Source: Paraconiothyrium sp. Pb-2020 (lineage: Eukaryota; Ascomycota; Dothideomycetes; Pleosporales; Didymosphaeriaceae). Taken from it: 64,000 nucleotides of DNA. Location of the stretch: NCBI GenBank assembly GCA_022419385.1, contig JAJUBI010000005.1, positions 3,224,001-3,288,000 on the forward strand. The letters are read 5' to 3'. The translations under genes and the position numbers were made by a program. Below are positions 53,030 to 64,000 of the stretch, one piece after another. The stretch's first letter is position 1, and each line of letters opens with the position of its first letter. The notes under the pieces are model-generated. The model saw nothing but the letters and a program-made list of their open reading frames with translations, searched no databases and was not told the origin of the DNA.

Positions 53030-53524
53030 TATTATAAGGGGGTTCTACATACCTAACCTAGGCCAGCCTTATAGGTATTTAGTAGATAAGAGCGGATAAG
53101 CAATAAGAGGTATAAGAATATTCTAACTCTACTATAAAAAGCAAGGTAATAATTGTATAAAAAGACTAATAGATCTTATATAGAAGATGTACTTTAATTT
53201 TAACTATAGAAGAGTTAACTATAAAGAATATAAAAGATACTAAAGTCCCTCTAAACTATATACTATTCTTTATTATTCTTATAATCCCTTACTTTACTAT
53301 ACTCTAGAAAATTATATCTTCTTAGTAGAAGCATCTTAAGTAATCCTGCTAAGCTAGCTTACTCCTAGAATTCTACCCTTTTAGTAGGATTCTATTTACG
53401 TAATGCCTTAGCTAATTAGCCCTACTAACTAGCATCTATTCTCTAGTTAGTAATAAAGGTGTTGCTAATATCCTACATATAATTATTCCCTTTTGCTAGG
53501 TCTCAATCTGTTGTAATTATAACA
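53030..53524 (-). repeat. 5' LTR of element A (495 bp)
   Basis: Partner of the LTR at 46321, same length. Its outer end ATTATAACA is followed directly by TAATA. Confidence 0.88.
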
Positions 53525-56500
53525 TAATACACCTATAGCCCCTATTAGTAAAAAGTAGAAGAAGAAGCAGAGTAAGAGAGAAAGACTAGCTATACTATAG
53601 TACTAGTAGTAGTAGTAGTATAATAGCCCTTAGAGTATAGTTAATTTTAGTAGGTACTAGCTTTATACCTAGAAAGTATTTTAGTCTTACCTTATAAGCG
53701 CTGTCTCTATACTAGTAAGGCACTAGGCTCTAGCCCTAAATAATATAGTAATTATAACTTTCCCTTTTTTAGCTTTCTATATTATAATATTAGCTCCTTA
53801 TTAATATTATATTTAGGGACCTATTAGTTGTAGTCTCTTACCTATTCTTACTACTTAACTAGGTATTAAATTACCCCCTTTTACTTTCTTTTATCTAGTA
53901 ACTATTTAACTATATATTATTCCCCTTACTCTTCGCCTTTATCTAGCTAGATAGGTCCTAGATTTATAATATTATTATTTTCTCTAGCCTTATATAGCTT
54001 TAATAGGCTAGTATAGAAGATAGGGTAGATTCTTAACCTAGTAGGTAGGTAGAGTCTATATGCCTGTCTCCCTATAGGCTCTACTACTAAAAATAGCCTA
54101 ATATACCTTATTATTAGCTTCTTACTAGGGTATTACAGCCTTAAGTTATAGGTAGATAGTAGGACTAGGTCCCCCTTATTAAAGATCTAAGGCCTATAGT
54201 GTTAATTATAGTAGTATTTTTATGCCTCTAGGGCGCAATGCTATCTCTATTTTATTATTTTTTTATTATTCTGTAAGGTTTATAGCCTCTTATTTACTAT
54301 AGGTACCTTACTATTTGCCACCTCCTTATAGTTAAGGCGTAGGTGGAACCTATAGTAAGTAAAAAAAGGGGAACTTTCTATTATTATATTTATAGAGTTA
54401 TTATAGGCAAATTCTACTAAAGGTAGTAGCTAGGGCTAGTTCTTTTAGTCCTCTTAGATATAAGAGCGTAAGTATTACTTTAGGATTTAATTTTAGTACT
54501 TAGTCTAGCTATTTATTTATAGGTAGAAGGCTATACTAAGCCGGCACTTTACCTTTACTATAAAGTAGAACTCTGTCTAGAATACTAAGGTAAAGACTAT
54601 TCCCCTATTAGAGACTATACCCTATAGTAGGCTAAACAGCCTAACTATCTACTCTATAAATAGGTTTACTAGCCTAGTAGCATCTATCTCTTTAGTAGTA
54701 GGAATATAGCGCGCTATCTTAGTATAATAATTAACTATTACCTAGATTATATTATAGGTAAGGCTATTATAGCAGCTAGGTAGTAAGCCTATAATAAAGT
54801 CTATAGTAAGTTTTTACTAGGGCCTCTTTAGAATTAGGAGCAAATTTAGTTTACTAGTAGGGCACTACTTAGGCGCCTTTATTCTTATATATACTATATA
54901 GAAGTCTATATACTTCTTTATAGTAGCTTCTATATTTAGCTAGAAGTATTAGCAGCTAATAAGCTCTAGGGTCTTAGCCCTGCTAAAGTAACTAGCTAGT
55001 AAGTTATTATAGTAATACTGTAGGATCTCTATTCTTAGCAGTAGGTTATTAGGTATATATACCTACTTACTATAGAGTAATATACCCTTATCTCTTAGCC
55101 TCTACTATATTAGTTACCTACTTTTACTATACTCTCTAGACACTAGCACTGTAATATCTACTTACTTATATACTATAAAAAGGTCTACTACTTATAACTT
55201 CTAAATAGTAGTAAGAAGAAATTTAGTAATAGGCTTATAAACTTTTTAGTCTTTTACTACTTCTTATACTTATTACTTTATTATTAACCTTAGTACTAAA
55301 AATATACTTATCTTATATTTAAGGGCTAGCTCTTAGCTACTTCTAAGTACTTTACTAGCGCTCTAAAAGGCTAGCTCTTAGCTACTTTCTAGTTTAATTA
55401 TCTCTTATATAATTATACTAACCTCTATAAGCACTTCTTCTCTCCTTCTTAGGCAAAGAATACCCTATAGGGTAGGTAATATATTATACTCTAGAGGTCT
55501 TAGTATACTGCTATTACCTACTAGGTATTATAATAGCCTATTAGTAGAGTTAGTCTTTCCTGCCCTATACTTAATCTTAAAGTTATAGGCTACTAGAAAG
55601 GTCGCCTATTCTACCTACTTCTATAATAGGGTCTTTATACCTATAAAACCCCTTAAGTTATTATAGTCTATAAACACCTCTAGGGTATATAATAGCCCCT
55701 TAATATAGTATTACTAGTGCTTTATTACCTCTATAATAGCAGTAAGTTCTAAGTTATAAGTATAGTAGTTCCCTTTAGTAGGAGATAACTTTCTTAACTA
55801 GAAGGTAATTAGATACTAGTTCCCTATATTAAACTTCTAGAAAAAGACGCCTATGAGACCCTATATTAAGATATCTATTTCTAATCTAGATAAAAGAGTA
55901 GAGTTATAGTATTAGAGTAGAGGCACTATTAAGAAGGTATTATATAGCTAGCACTTTACCCTCTTAGTAATATTTAGTTATATAAATAGCCCTTAACCCT
56001 TTCCTTTCTATTATCCTTTAAGGAGGTTAGTAATTAGTTTTATAATAAGAGAGAACTACCTAATAAAGCGCCTATAAAAGTTTATAAACTTAATAAATAC
56101 TTATATATTCTTAATTAACTTAATTTTAGGCTATTCTCTAATAGCTTCTACCTAGAATAGGTCTATCTATATGCCGTTAAGGCGCACAATAAACCCCAGG
56201 AATTTAACTTAGTTAGTATAGAACACATATTTCTTTAGGTTAATATATAGGTAGTACTAGTGTAGTCTTTAGAGAACTTTTACTATCTATACCTAGTAAT
56301 CTTCCCCTTCTTTACTAAAGACTAGTATATTATCTAGGTAAACTATATAGAAGATATTAGTATACCTTACTAGGGCTTAATTTATATAGCCCTAAAAAGT
56401 AGCAGGTGTATTAGTTAGGCTAAAAGGTATAATAGTATACTTAAAATAGCTATATTATATTTAGAATGCTATCTTCTACTTATTACCCTAATAGATCTAT

Positions 56501-58682
56501 ATTCTATAATAGGCATCTTTTAGGTCTAGCTTAGTAAAGTAGGTAGAGTCTAATAGTTAGTCTAGGGTCTTACTAATTAGGGGTAAGACTAGGCAGTTTT
56601 TCTTAGTAACCTTATTTAAGCCCCTATAGTCTATATATAGGTATAAAGTGCTATCTTTCTTAGGTATAAATAGTATAGAGGTGCCTATAGAACTAGTGCT
56701 TTTATAGATCTACCCTAGGTATTACGCCTTTACTAAGTAGTTATATAGAGTTTTAAGTTCCTTAGAGAATAAATTATATAGAGGCCTAAAAGGTACTATA
56801 GTTTCTTCTTTTAGTTTAATTGCGTAGTTAGCTCTCTAGTGTTCTAGCAGCACTTTAGCAGCACTTTGGCTAGCTATATTAATAAACTATTCTAACTATT
56901 TTAGCAGTTCTATAGGGCCCTTCCTCTTACTTCTAGGGTCTATTACTACTTTTATATAGACCTTAACCTAGTCTTCTAAAGTCTCTATAAATTAGAATTA
57001 ATCTTCTACTCTTAATACCTCTACTTCTACTCCCTAGCGCCATCGCATTATACTATAGTTAAAAACTATACTAGTCTCCTAGAGCCTAGGTATTCTAATA
57101 ATTATAAGGTTTGCAGCATTAATTACTCTATATATAATAGTATCTAGCTGCCGCTTAGTACTCTAGAAATCTATAGTAGTAATACTAATATTATAGGCAG
57201 TAGAGCTTTGCGCTATTATAGAGTTAGATATTTTTATAGTAGGTAACTTTACTTCTTCTATTATAGGTAGCCCTAATTAGACCGCTAGCTTCTTATTAAT
57301 TATATTAATATCTACTATAGAGTTAAAAAAAAGAGTATATAACTGTGTCTTACCTTCTCTACTCTAAATAGACTCTTATACTTTAAACACTCTCTCCTTT
57401 ATATACCTATTAGGGGGAGCTCTCCCTTTAGACTTACCCTTTTTTTATTACTATTATATTAACCCCTAATATAGGTGTATTAGAATAGGTAGAGTATTTC
57501 TACTTAGCCTAGTAGTTCTTTTTCTAGTAGCCTATTTTTTTATAGTATCTGCAGGTATTATATTATATTAGTATTACTACAGCATTATAATTTTATATTA
57601 CCGGCAAGGTAGATAAGGGTTAGAATTAGAATAGTATTAGTAGTCTAGGTACTATTAGTCTTACTCTAGTAGCCCTACTAACTAGGTAGTATAGCTATAA
57701 TACTAAAGTACTACTATTATATAGGTTGTCTTTTAAGGTTGCTGCCCTCTTAACTATTTTATACCTAGTTTTAGAGAAATTATTATAGTTAGTAATTATT
57801 ATCCTTAGTTCCTAGTATAGCTTACTATATAGGTATATAACTAAGTGTTTTTATTTATATAGGGGGTTAATTTAGTTTTCTAAGGTTGCTAGGTACGCTA
57901 TAAATTTATTTACTAACTAGCTTTTTCTTTAGACTGCCCTCTAATACTGTATAGTTACCTATAGCTCCCTATTAATAGGGCTCTTAATCTAGTTAAGAAG
58001 AAAGCTTATTATCTAGTACTAATCTAGTGTATTACTATTAATCTCTAGTTTCCTCTATAGCTATAGTTAGCGCAGGGTAGTCTCTAGTAATTATAAGGTA
58101 AAAGTAATATACTAGTCTTTTATTATAAATACCTATAGGTCCAGGCAGAAGGCGATTTAGAGGTATATTTTAAAGTTATTATATTTTCTAATACTTTGTC
58201 CCTTTAATATTAGAATAGGTTTAATCTTAGGGCCTTAATAGGGTAGCTCTATTACACTGCTACTTAGTTACTGTTGCCTTACTAGGTACTCCTCTAATTC
58301 TTTACTATCTATAGTTATAATAGTAGAGGCTATAGATGCAGTTTCTATACTAGTTAGTAATAGTATTATAGCTACTAAGTACTATTTATAGTCTCTAATT
58401 TTAGCTTCTAGAGTATAGATTTTCTTTAGCTTAGTAATTTTATTTTACCTATACTTTAGTAATGCTAACCTTATAAAGCCTAGGTCTAGTTCTCCTATTA
58501 ATTCTATTTATATTAGGGCCTCTTATTCTAGTACTTTAGCAGCTATAAGTGCTAGGCCCCCTATTATTATAGGCGTAGGGTCTCTAAGTGGCTAGCTATA
58601 GAATTTATTATTGCTACTACTCCGCAGTTGCATTAGTTTTAAGGTACTAAGCTATTCTATAAGTAGGTAGAGAAATTAAAAT

Positions 58683-58845
58683 TATTAGGCTTATATAGTA
58701 GTAAGTAATACTTAGGTTTATAATAAGGTTAATTTCTGTCTAAGTTCTCTCTACCCCTAATAGGCTTTCTACTTCGCCTTACTAGCGCTGCACTATAGCA
58801 GCGTATATAAGCGCTGTTTATATAGTTTCTACTTTTACCCTTATA
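58683..58845 (-). repeat. 5' LTR of element C (163 bp)
   Basis: Same length and sequence as the LTR at 44646 apart from transitions (TATTAGG...TTATA). Ends at the TAAGG duplication. Confidence 0.85.
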
Positions 58846-60521
58846 TAAGGTCTTTAATAGGATCTTTGTCCCTGCTAAAATTTAATATAAGTTTGTAAGA
58901 TAATTCTATAAGGCACCGGTATACAGCTACTAAGAAATTAAATAAATATTAAAATAACTAATAAGGGATTATTACTTCCCTTAAGCCTAATAAATAGTTA
59001 TAAAAGTTCTACGCAACTGCGCTAACTACCACTAAAATAAACTAAATAGGTATATACTATATAGATAACTATAACTTATAGAAGTTTCTAATTAACTATA
59101 GAATATAGTTACAATAGACTTTATTACAGGACTACTAAAATCTAAGGACCTAGATAATAAGGTAGAATATAATAAAATTATAGTTATTATTAATAAAGTA
59201 ACTAAGTCGTATACTTTCTACTATATAAAGAGGTTAGTAAAGTAAAATATATAGCCTTCTACTTTACTTTTATAGTAATAGCACAATATAGAGCTCTAGA
59301 CAAAATTATTATAGATAGAGATATCTACTTTATATCTAAGTTCTAGTAAACTATATTTACCCTTATAGGTATTAAGTATAGTATATTAACAGCTTATTAT
59401 TTATAAATAGATAGATAGATAGAATAAATAAATTAAATAGTAGAATAGTTTCTTAGGTATTACCTAAACTACTAATAGAATAACTAGATAGGGTTACTCT
59501 CTATAGTATAACTAGCCTATAATAGCTTATAATATAGTGCTACTAGAGTTTTACTATTCTTTATAAACTATAAATTTAACCTAGTAGCCTACTAAGTACT
59601 TAGAACTATAAGGTCTTAAAGCATAGATAGAGAATAATAGGCTAAGAAAATTATATAAATTTACAGCTAACTCTAGTAAGACACTATATTCCTATAAGGA
59701 AAAATTAGAAAATACTATAATTTTAAGTATAAGCCTATACCTATACTAGAGAAGGGAGAGAAAGTCTAGCTACTATAAAAAAGTATTGCTAGTAAATAAC
59801 TATTAAATAAACTAAACTACCTAAAAATTAAACTATATAAAGTTCTAGAGCAAATTACTCTAGTTTTATTTAAATTATAACTTCTAAATAGTATAAAAAT
59901 ACATCTAGTGTTCTATATAGCCCTCTTAGAAAAGGCACTATAGGACGTAAGACCTATAGTCTATAAAGTAGATATATATAAAGAATAGTAAGAAGAATAG
60001 AAAGTAGTAAGTATTAATAGACACTAACTAGAAAATAGTTAGAATTACTATAAAGTTAAATAGCTAGAACGCAATAAGAAGGGAAACCTATAAAATAATA
60101 TTTAGAAACTAAAAAGTAACTTTAACTGCCCTAAGAAGTTAGAGAAATTTTAACTAAACTAATTTACTAAAGAAACCTAAGAGATATTAGACCTAGTAAT
60201 AGACTATCTTATAGTAAATTATAAGAACTGCCACTATTAAAGAAGGTGTATATAATACCTTAAGTAGCTACTTTATTCTTCTTAGAATTATTCTATAAAC
60301 TAGTAGCTCTTAGTTCTGCTTCTTCCTAATCTAGTTTAGCCTTAAGGAACGCTAACTAATAATTCTCCTACCTATTAAGAAGTTTCTTCTATTTCTATAA
60401 CTATAATATCTTTAAATAAGTATTAGCTAAGCGCTAGATAGTAGTAGTAGTAGTATTTAGGGTATTCTTCTAAGCCTTCTTAGCCTTAATAAGTTTAGCT
60501 TAAATTTTAGCTTAGGAACGA

Positions 60522-60800
60522 TTAGTGCTGCGCACTATAAATAGTTAATATAGATAAAACTATAATAGTAAATAATATACTCTTAGCTACTAAAATACTA
60601 TTAATATTATAAGAATTATAAATATTTAAATAAATATAAGCTTTATAAGCAGAACACCTAGATATATTATATAGTAAAAGCCTATAAGAAATTTTAAGCC
60701 TATTGTAACAGGAATAAGGTATAGTAAGAAATCTATAATAACTAATTTTATTAGGAAGGGCAAGTCGTTTATTAGTTTTATAAAAAGGTATAAAGGGCAA
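60522..60800 (-). pseudogene. Surviving antisense open frame near the 3' end of element B1
   Basis: The only long open frame in the isochore: 92 codons on the strand opposite pol, between the chromodomain relic and the polypurine tract. It is rich in Tyr, Ile, Leu and Ser; many Tyr could be former Cys or His (TGC or CAC to TAC). It may be the relic of an antisense gene like the one in element C, or simply a frame whose codons RIP cannot turn into stops. No family recognised. Confidence 0.3.
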
Positions 60801-60896
60801 TAATAAACTACTATATAATAGGGCCTGCCCTACTAATATAGTACAACCCCTGCAACAGACTAATCTTTAGGCCAAAGATATAGAAGGGGGAGATAG

Positions 60897-63800
60897 TATT
60901 ATAGCTACTATACTATAATAAAATTATAGGAACTAACGTAATAACAGCAGTAACTAGTTAGATTATAAGAATAAGTATTATAATTATGGGTTAGATACTA
61001 AGCACAATGTAAATATATAATTAAAGTTATATAATTAGATCTATAGATTTGTAGGTGCTAAGAATACAGAGCTACAAAGCCAGAATCTATAGATCTATAA
61101 GAGTCTATAAACAGAGCCTATAGAGCCTAGACTAGATAGTAGTATATAGAGATAATAGATTACTACTAGTAATCTCTTATTATTAATTTATAATACAGTT
61201 TACTATATTTAGTTTTTTTATAGAAGATTACCTTTAAGTCTTTAGTAATATATTCTTACTATAGTAATTAATTAACGCTCACCTGTATATAACTTATATA
61301 ACTCTATATACTACTTATCTCTTACTAGAACCCTAACTAGGCTGCAGCTTACTATAGTATTAAGAGGGCCCTATTATACTTTAATAATTATATTTTAAGA
61401 GTCTCTATAGGTATATACCTAAGTTACCCTTACTAAATAATGGCTCCTATAGTAAACTAACTAATATTATTAGACCCAATAGACCTAGTCTAGATAAAGG
61501 AATAGCTTAACTACCTAAATAAGAAAAACTAAAGGCAGAAGGATGCCTACAATAAGTTAGTAAAATAAGTAAGAGCTATATTAAAAGGAAAAGGAAAAAG
61601 AGCTAATAAAATAATAAAGAAATAAATCTAAAGAATAGAGCTTAGAATAAGGAGTAAACCCTTAAAGCTAGCTAATTTAGAAAAGTTTAATAAAATAAGA
61701 ACTAAGCTTAGGGGATTTCTAGCCTCTATATTTCTCTATTTAGATTTAAATTAAGAATACCTTAGAGAAGAAGATTAGAAAGTAGCTTATATAGTAATTT
61801 ACTTTATAGGTAAAGTAATAGACTAGTTTAATAGTTACCTTATAGACTAGAGGATAAACTAAGTAGATAACTAAAAAATAAAAACTAACCTTATCTTTAT
61901 AAGTTATACCTATTTTAAGCAAAAACTCTAATTAATCTTTAGTAATATTAATATAGAATATATAGCTAAATAAAAACTCTTAAAGCTCTAACAGACTAAG
62001 ATAGTAGCAGCCTATATATTAGTATTTAAATAGCTGGCTAATAAGGTCTTAGACTATAGAGAATAGGCTCTAATACAGAAGTTCTATAAGGGACTTAAAT
62101 TAGATATTAGATATAAGATAATTAGAATAGAGAAACCTATAACTCTACCTATAATAATTAAATAAGCTGTCTAAGTAGACAATAAGTTATTCCTATAGAA
62201 ATAAGATAATAAAGAAGGAAGTAGATATAGTATAAATAGCTAAAACTATAAAATCTATAATAAGGGGGATCTAATAGTCTTAGATACTAATAAGAAAAAA
62301 GGGATTAAGTTAGAATATAATAAAAGAAAAGTAATATAAGAAAAGTGCTTACTTTAGCTATAATAAAAAGGGCTATATTACTAGAAACTGTCTAAGTAAA
62401 AGCTAGGAAAAGTCTATAAAAGGTACTAAGAAGAAACTAAAGAAGTAAAAGACTTAAAAGAAACTAAAAAGAAGCTAGCTAGTAGTAAAAAATATAAGGC
62501 TACTTATTAGGCTAAGTATTTCTAAGATATATATATATTACATATAAAGATAAAAAAGAATATAGGATACTAGCCTATAAAAGAAGGCTAGCAGTAACTT
62601 AAAAAGGCTAAATAATTTTATAGTTAAAGAAGTAAAATACCTAGGTCCTAGGATTCTATAATACCAAGAATTTAGAAAGCGAATCTAATAATAATAAAGG
62701 GATAGCAACTTAGATAGATTAGTAGATATCTATTCTAGTTAACTCTAAGGGGAGATAAACCCTTCTCCTTATTACTAGTATAGAAGACCTATATCCCCTA
62801 GTAAAAATATCTATATAGGAGGAATTAAATATTCTAGCCTATAGGACTAATATATAAAGCGGCTAGACTAGTTAAGACTAAAGATATATAATAAATAATT
62901 AAAGGCTACGCTTCTACTATAAAATTTATATAGGAAACTATCTATAAGGTTTATAAAAACTAGAAGATCTAATTTCTATAAAATACAAAGTTTATAAGCT
63001 TTAATAAATAGGTAGAATAAAATATAATTCTAGTAAAGAAAACTAAATAAATAAGAATAGGCCTAGATTACTAATAAATTTAAGTAGGTAGACGAAGCTT
63101 ATACACCTTAAGTTATAATAAAATACTAGATTCTAGTTAAGGAAGAACGCTTGGATAAATTGTAGAACTAATAGAAGGGGATAACCTCTAAATACTAACT
63201 AAATACCTAGTATATTATAAGTTATTATAGATATTATATTTATAGATAACTATCTAATATACCTAACTCTAAAAAGGAAATATTACGCCTTCTAATTTAG
63301 ATAATAGATAACCCCTATAATAACCTTATTCTAAGGGACAAAGTATACAGGTAGCCCTAGAAAAGAAGTATAGGGAATACCTAGTACTAGCCTCTAGACC
63401 CCTCTTACTAATTAAATATATAAAAGGGTAACCTTAGTATAAGTGCCCTAAGAATAAGTGCCCTTAGTATATAGCTAAGAAGATATAGATAAAGTATTAG
63501 CTAAAAGGTAAAAAAGCCTTAAGGGGTATATAGGGACTGCATATTATAATTTAAGGAGAATACTATAGAAAACTAATTAGAGTAATAATTAATAGTAGAG
63601 TAATATAGAACTTTATCTTTAAGAACTTTATAGAAAATAAAGGGCTCTACTATACTAATAAAATAGAGAAAAGGACCTTATTTAATATTAAAGGGTTACC
63701 CTTCTAGGAACAAATCTATATAGAAACTATACTAGGGACCTTTTTATCTAAAGAACTAGTTATTAACAACTTTATTATAGACTTAGCTAAAATAGATAAT

Positions 63801-64000
63801 TAGTAAGATATAATTCTAGAAATACTATAGCTAAGCTAGGTTAACCTAACTATTTACTAGAGAATAAGACGAGTTTACTATCTATATTAGTTAGTAGTAA
63901 GTAAGGAACTTACCCTAGAAATACTAGACTAATACTAGAGGTTTGTAGATATCTTTAATAAACTAGAAGAATACCTTCTAGAGCATACTAAATAGGACTG
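60897..64000 (+). mobile_element. Second family-B Gypsy element B2 (runs off window)
   Basis: LTR-like sequence starts directly after the polypurine tract of B1; from about 60,987 it matches 40,133 onward of B1 and continues through the gag start (ATG at 61439, ATA in B1), gag, zinc knuckle (near 62,350-62,400) and protease region to the window end. One LTR therefore appears to serve as the 3' end of B1 and the 5' end of B2, a tandem arrangement. Slightly less mutated than B1. The LTR's right end was not determined. Confidence 0.75.

Larger units (their letters stand above)
46321..53524 (-). mobile_element. Gypsy element A, full length (7.2 kb), nested in C
   Basis: Two 495-bp LTRs (46321-46815 and 53030-53524) and 5-bp duplications TAATA (46316-46320, 53525-53529). 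Minus-strand order: gag from about 52,870, zinc knuckle remnant near 52,085-52,045 (SK.GHFKKEC), reverse transcriptase YLNNILIYS (from YLDD) at 49,780-49,755, integrase core near 48,500-48,230, polypurine tract AAAGGGGCGGA next to the 3' LTR at 46,816-46,830. It is the youngest insertion in the stack, since it interrupts C. RIP-mutated and dead. Confidence 0.88.
45330..53610 (+). pseudogene. Long coding relic antisense to element C's pol (split by element A)
   Basis: Between pol and the 3' LTR of element C, the + strand reads as one coding frame with only RIP-type stops over about 45,330-46,320. Readable stretches include YKGCKEIL, ITLVKV, LKVYTLRLLVY, SNSKEEDKGN, NNLEPLEGNTTKG and KDKEKEPN; composition is Lys/Ser/Thr-rich with acidic runs. 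After element A the frame resumes at 53,530 as TPIAPISKK and ends in a basic tail (KSKRERLAIL-like) near 53,600, with one TAATA counted once. Family unrecognised. Additional antisense ORFs at this position are known in some plant Gypsy elements; here it is an inference from the frame. Confidence 0.5.
44646..58845 (-). mobile_element. Gypsy element C inserted in B1, itself interrupted by element A
   Basis: Bounded by direct 163-bp LTRs (44646-44808, 58683-58845) and 5-bp duplications TAAGG (44641-44645, 58846-58850). Orientation is minus: a polypurine tract AGGGGAGGGGGATAG on the minus strand abuts the LTR at 44809-44823. Minus-strand relics run in Gypsy order: gag with zinc knuckle near 57,545-57,510 (Cys/His ligands now Tyr), reverse transcriptase VYLDNILVFS near 56,350, integrase core near 54,760-54,560. 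Its own internal DNA is 44809-46320 plus 53530-58682. RIP-mutated and dead. Confidence 0.85.
40133..60896 (+). mobile_element. Gypsy chromovirus element B1, split by nested insertions
   Basis: Family-B element read on the + strand in two parts, 40133-44645 and 58851-60896. Order of relics: gag (from about 40,580), zinc knuckle near 41,490-41,550, reverse transcriptase with YLDNVLIY (from YLDD) near 43,650, RNase H region to 44,640, then, after the inserted element C, the integrase zinc domain and core (about 58,850-59,400), a chromodomain relic with VKWLERN near 60,058 and NCPKKLEKF (about 60,050-60,180), and a polypurine tract AGAAGGGGGAGA near 60,882. The frame continues across the insertion when one TAAGG is counted once. 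Chromodomains direct such elements to heterochromatin. Heavily RIP-mutated, dead. Confidence 0.8.
37391..64000. repeat. AT-rich isochore of RIP-mutated Gypsy retrotransposons
   Basis: From here on CpA and TpG are almost absent and TpA is extremely common, with stop codons in nearly every frame. Conserved retroelement motifs can still be read if TAG/TAA/TGA stops are taken as former CAG/CAA/TGG/CGA codons, and Cys/His ligands appear as Tyr, which is the pattern made by C-to-T change at CpA on both strands. That pattern is repeat-induced point mutation. Only one frame longer than about 90 codons survives (60522-60800). Confidence 0.95.

Noticed and set aside
37391..64000. CRISPR array or plasmid-like repeats
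   Set aside because: Repeats are LTRs and retroelement relics with target duplications; there are no regular short direct repeats with spacers.

Overview
The window comes from a filamentous ascomycete (Pezizomycotina); a plant-associated Dothideomycete would fit, but the sequence does not fix the species. Signs are a fungal-specific eEF3 gene, an Stc1-domain gene, about 50-nt introns with CTAAC/CTGAC branch sites, and a large block in which CpA/TpG has been turned into TpA, the footprint of repeat-induced point mutation (RIP).

Layout. Bases 1 to about 37,390 are of normal composition and carry nine intact-looking protein genes plus one cut by the window edge: an Stc1-domain protein (-, partial), translation elongation factor 3 (+), the Dbf2-type AGC kinase (-), a RING E3 ligase (-), fumarase (+), SMC5 (+), the Rab escort protein MRS6 (-), a GNAT acetyltransferase (-), replication factor C large subunit RFC1 (-) and mitochondrial ribosomal protein L16 (+). 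All gene models here were joined by hand from exon frames and splice signals. They are mostly single-copy housekeeping functions, with no shared pathway and no operon logic. RFC1 and MRPL16 are head to head over 294 bp, with a MluI cell-cycle box and a CCAAT box between them.

Between SMC5 and MRS6 (about 19.5-26.2 kb) lies a graveyard of decayed genes: a small secreted-protein-like relic, a two-domain cysteine-rich secreted protein broken in its linker, a coiled-coil relic and a histidine acid phosphatase relic. At 29.04 kb, downstream of MRS6's 5' end, sits a tRNA-Asp(GTC). It has an ordinary 15-nt anticodon-loop intron and a second, 50-nt insertion in the T-stem with complete spliceosomal intron signals (GTACGT, CTAAC, CAG); this is the most unusual object in the window.

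From about 37.4 kb to the end the DNA is an AT-rich, RIP-saturated isochore with no surviving gene, made of Ty3/Gypsy LTR retrotransposons. The stack resolves into three levels. A + strand chromodomain element (B1) was hit by a - strand element C (44,646-58,845, TSD TAAGG), which was itself hit by a - strand element A (46,321-53,524, TSD TAATA). Reading frames re-join across both insertions. A solo LTR of family A (TSD CCTAA), a truncated family-A copy and a second family-B copy running off the end complete the block. Element C also carries a long coding relic antisense to its pol genes.
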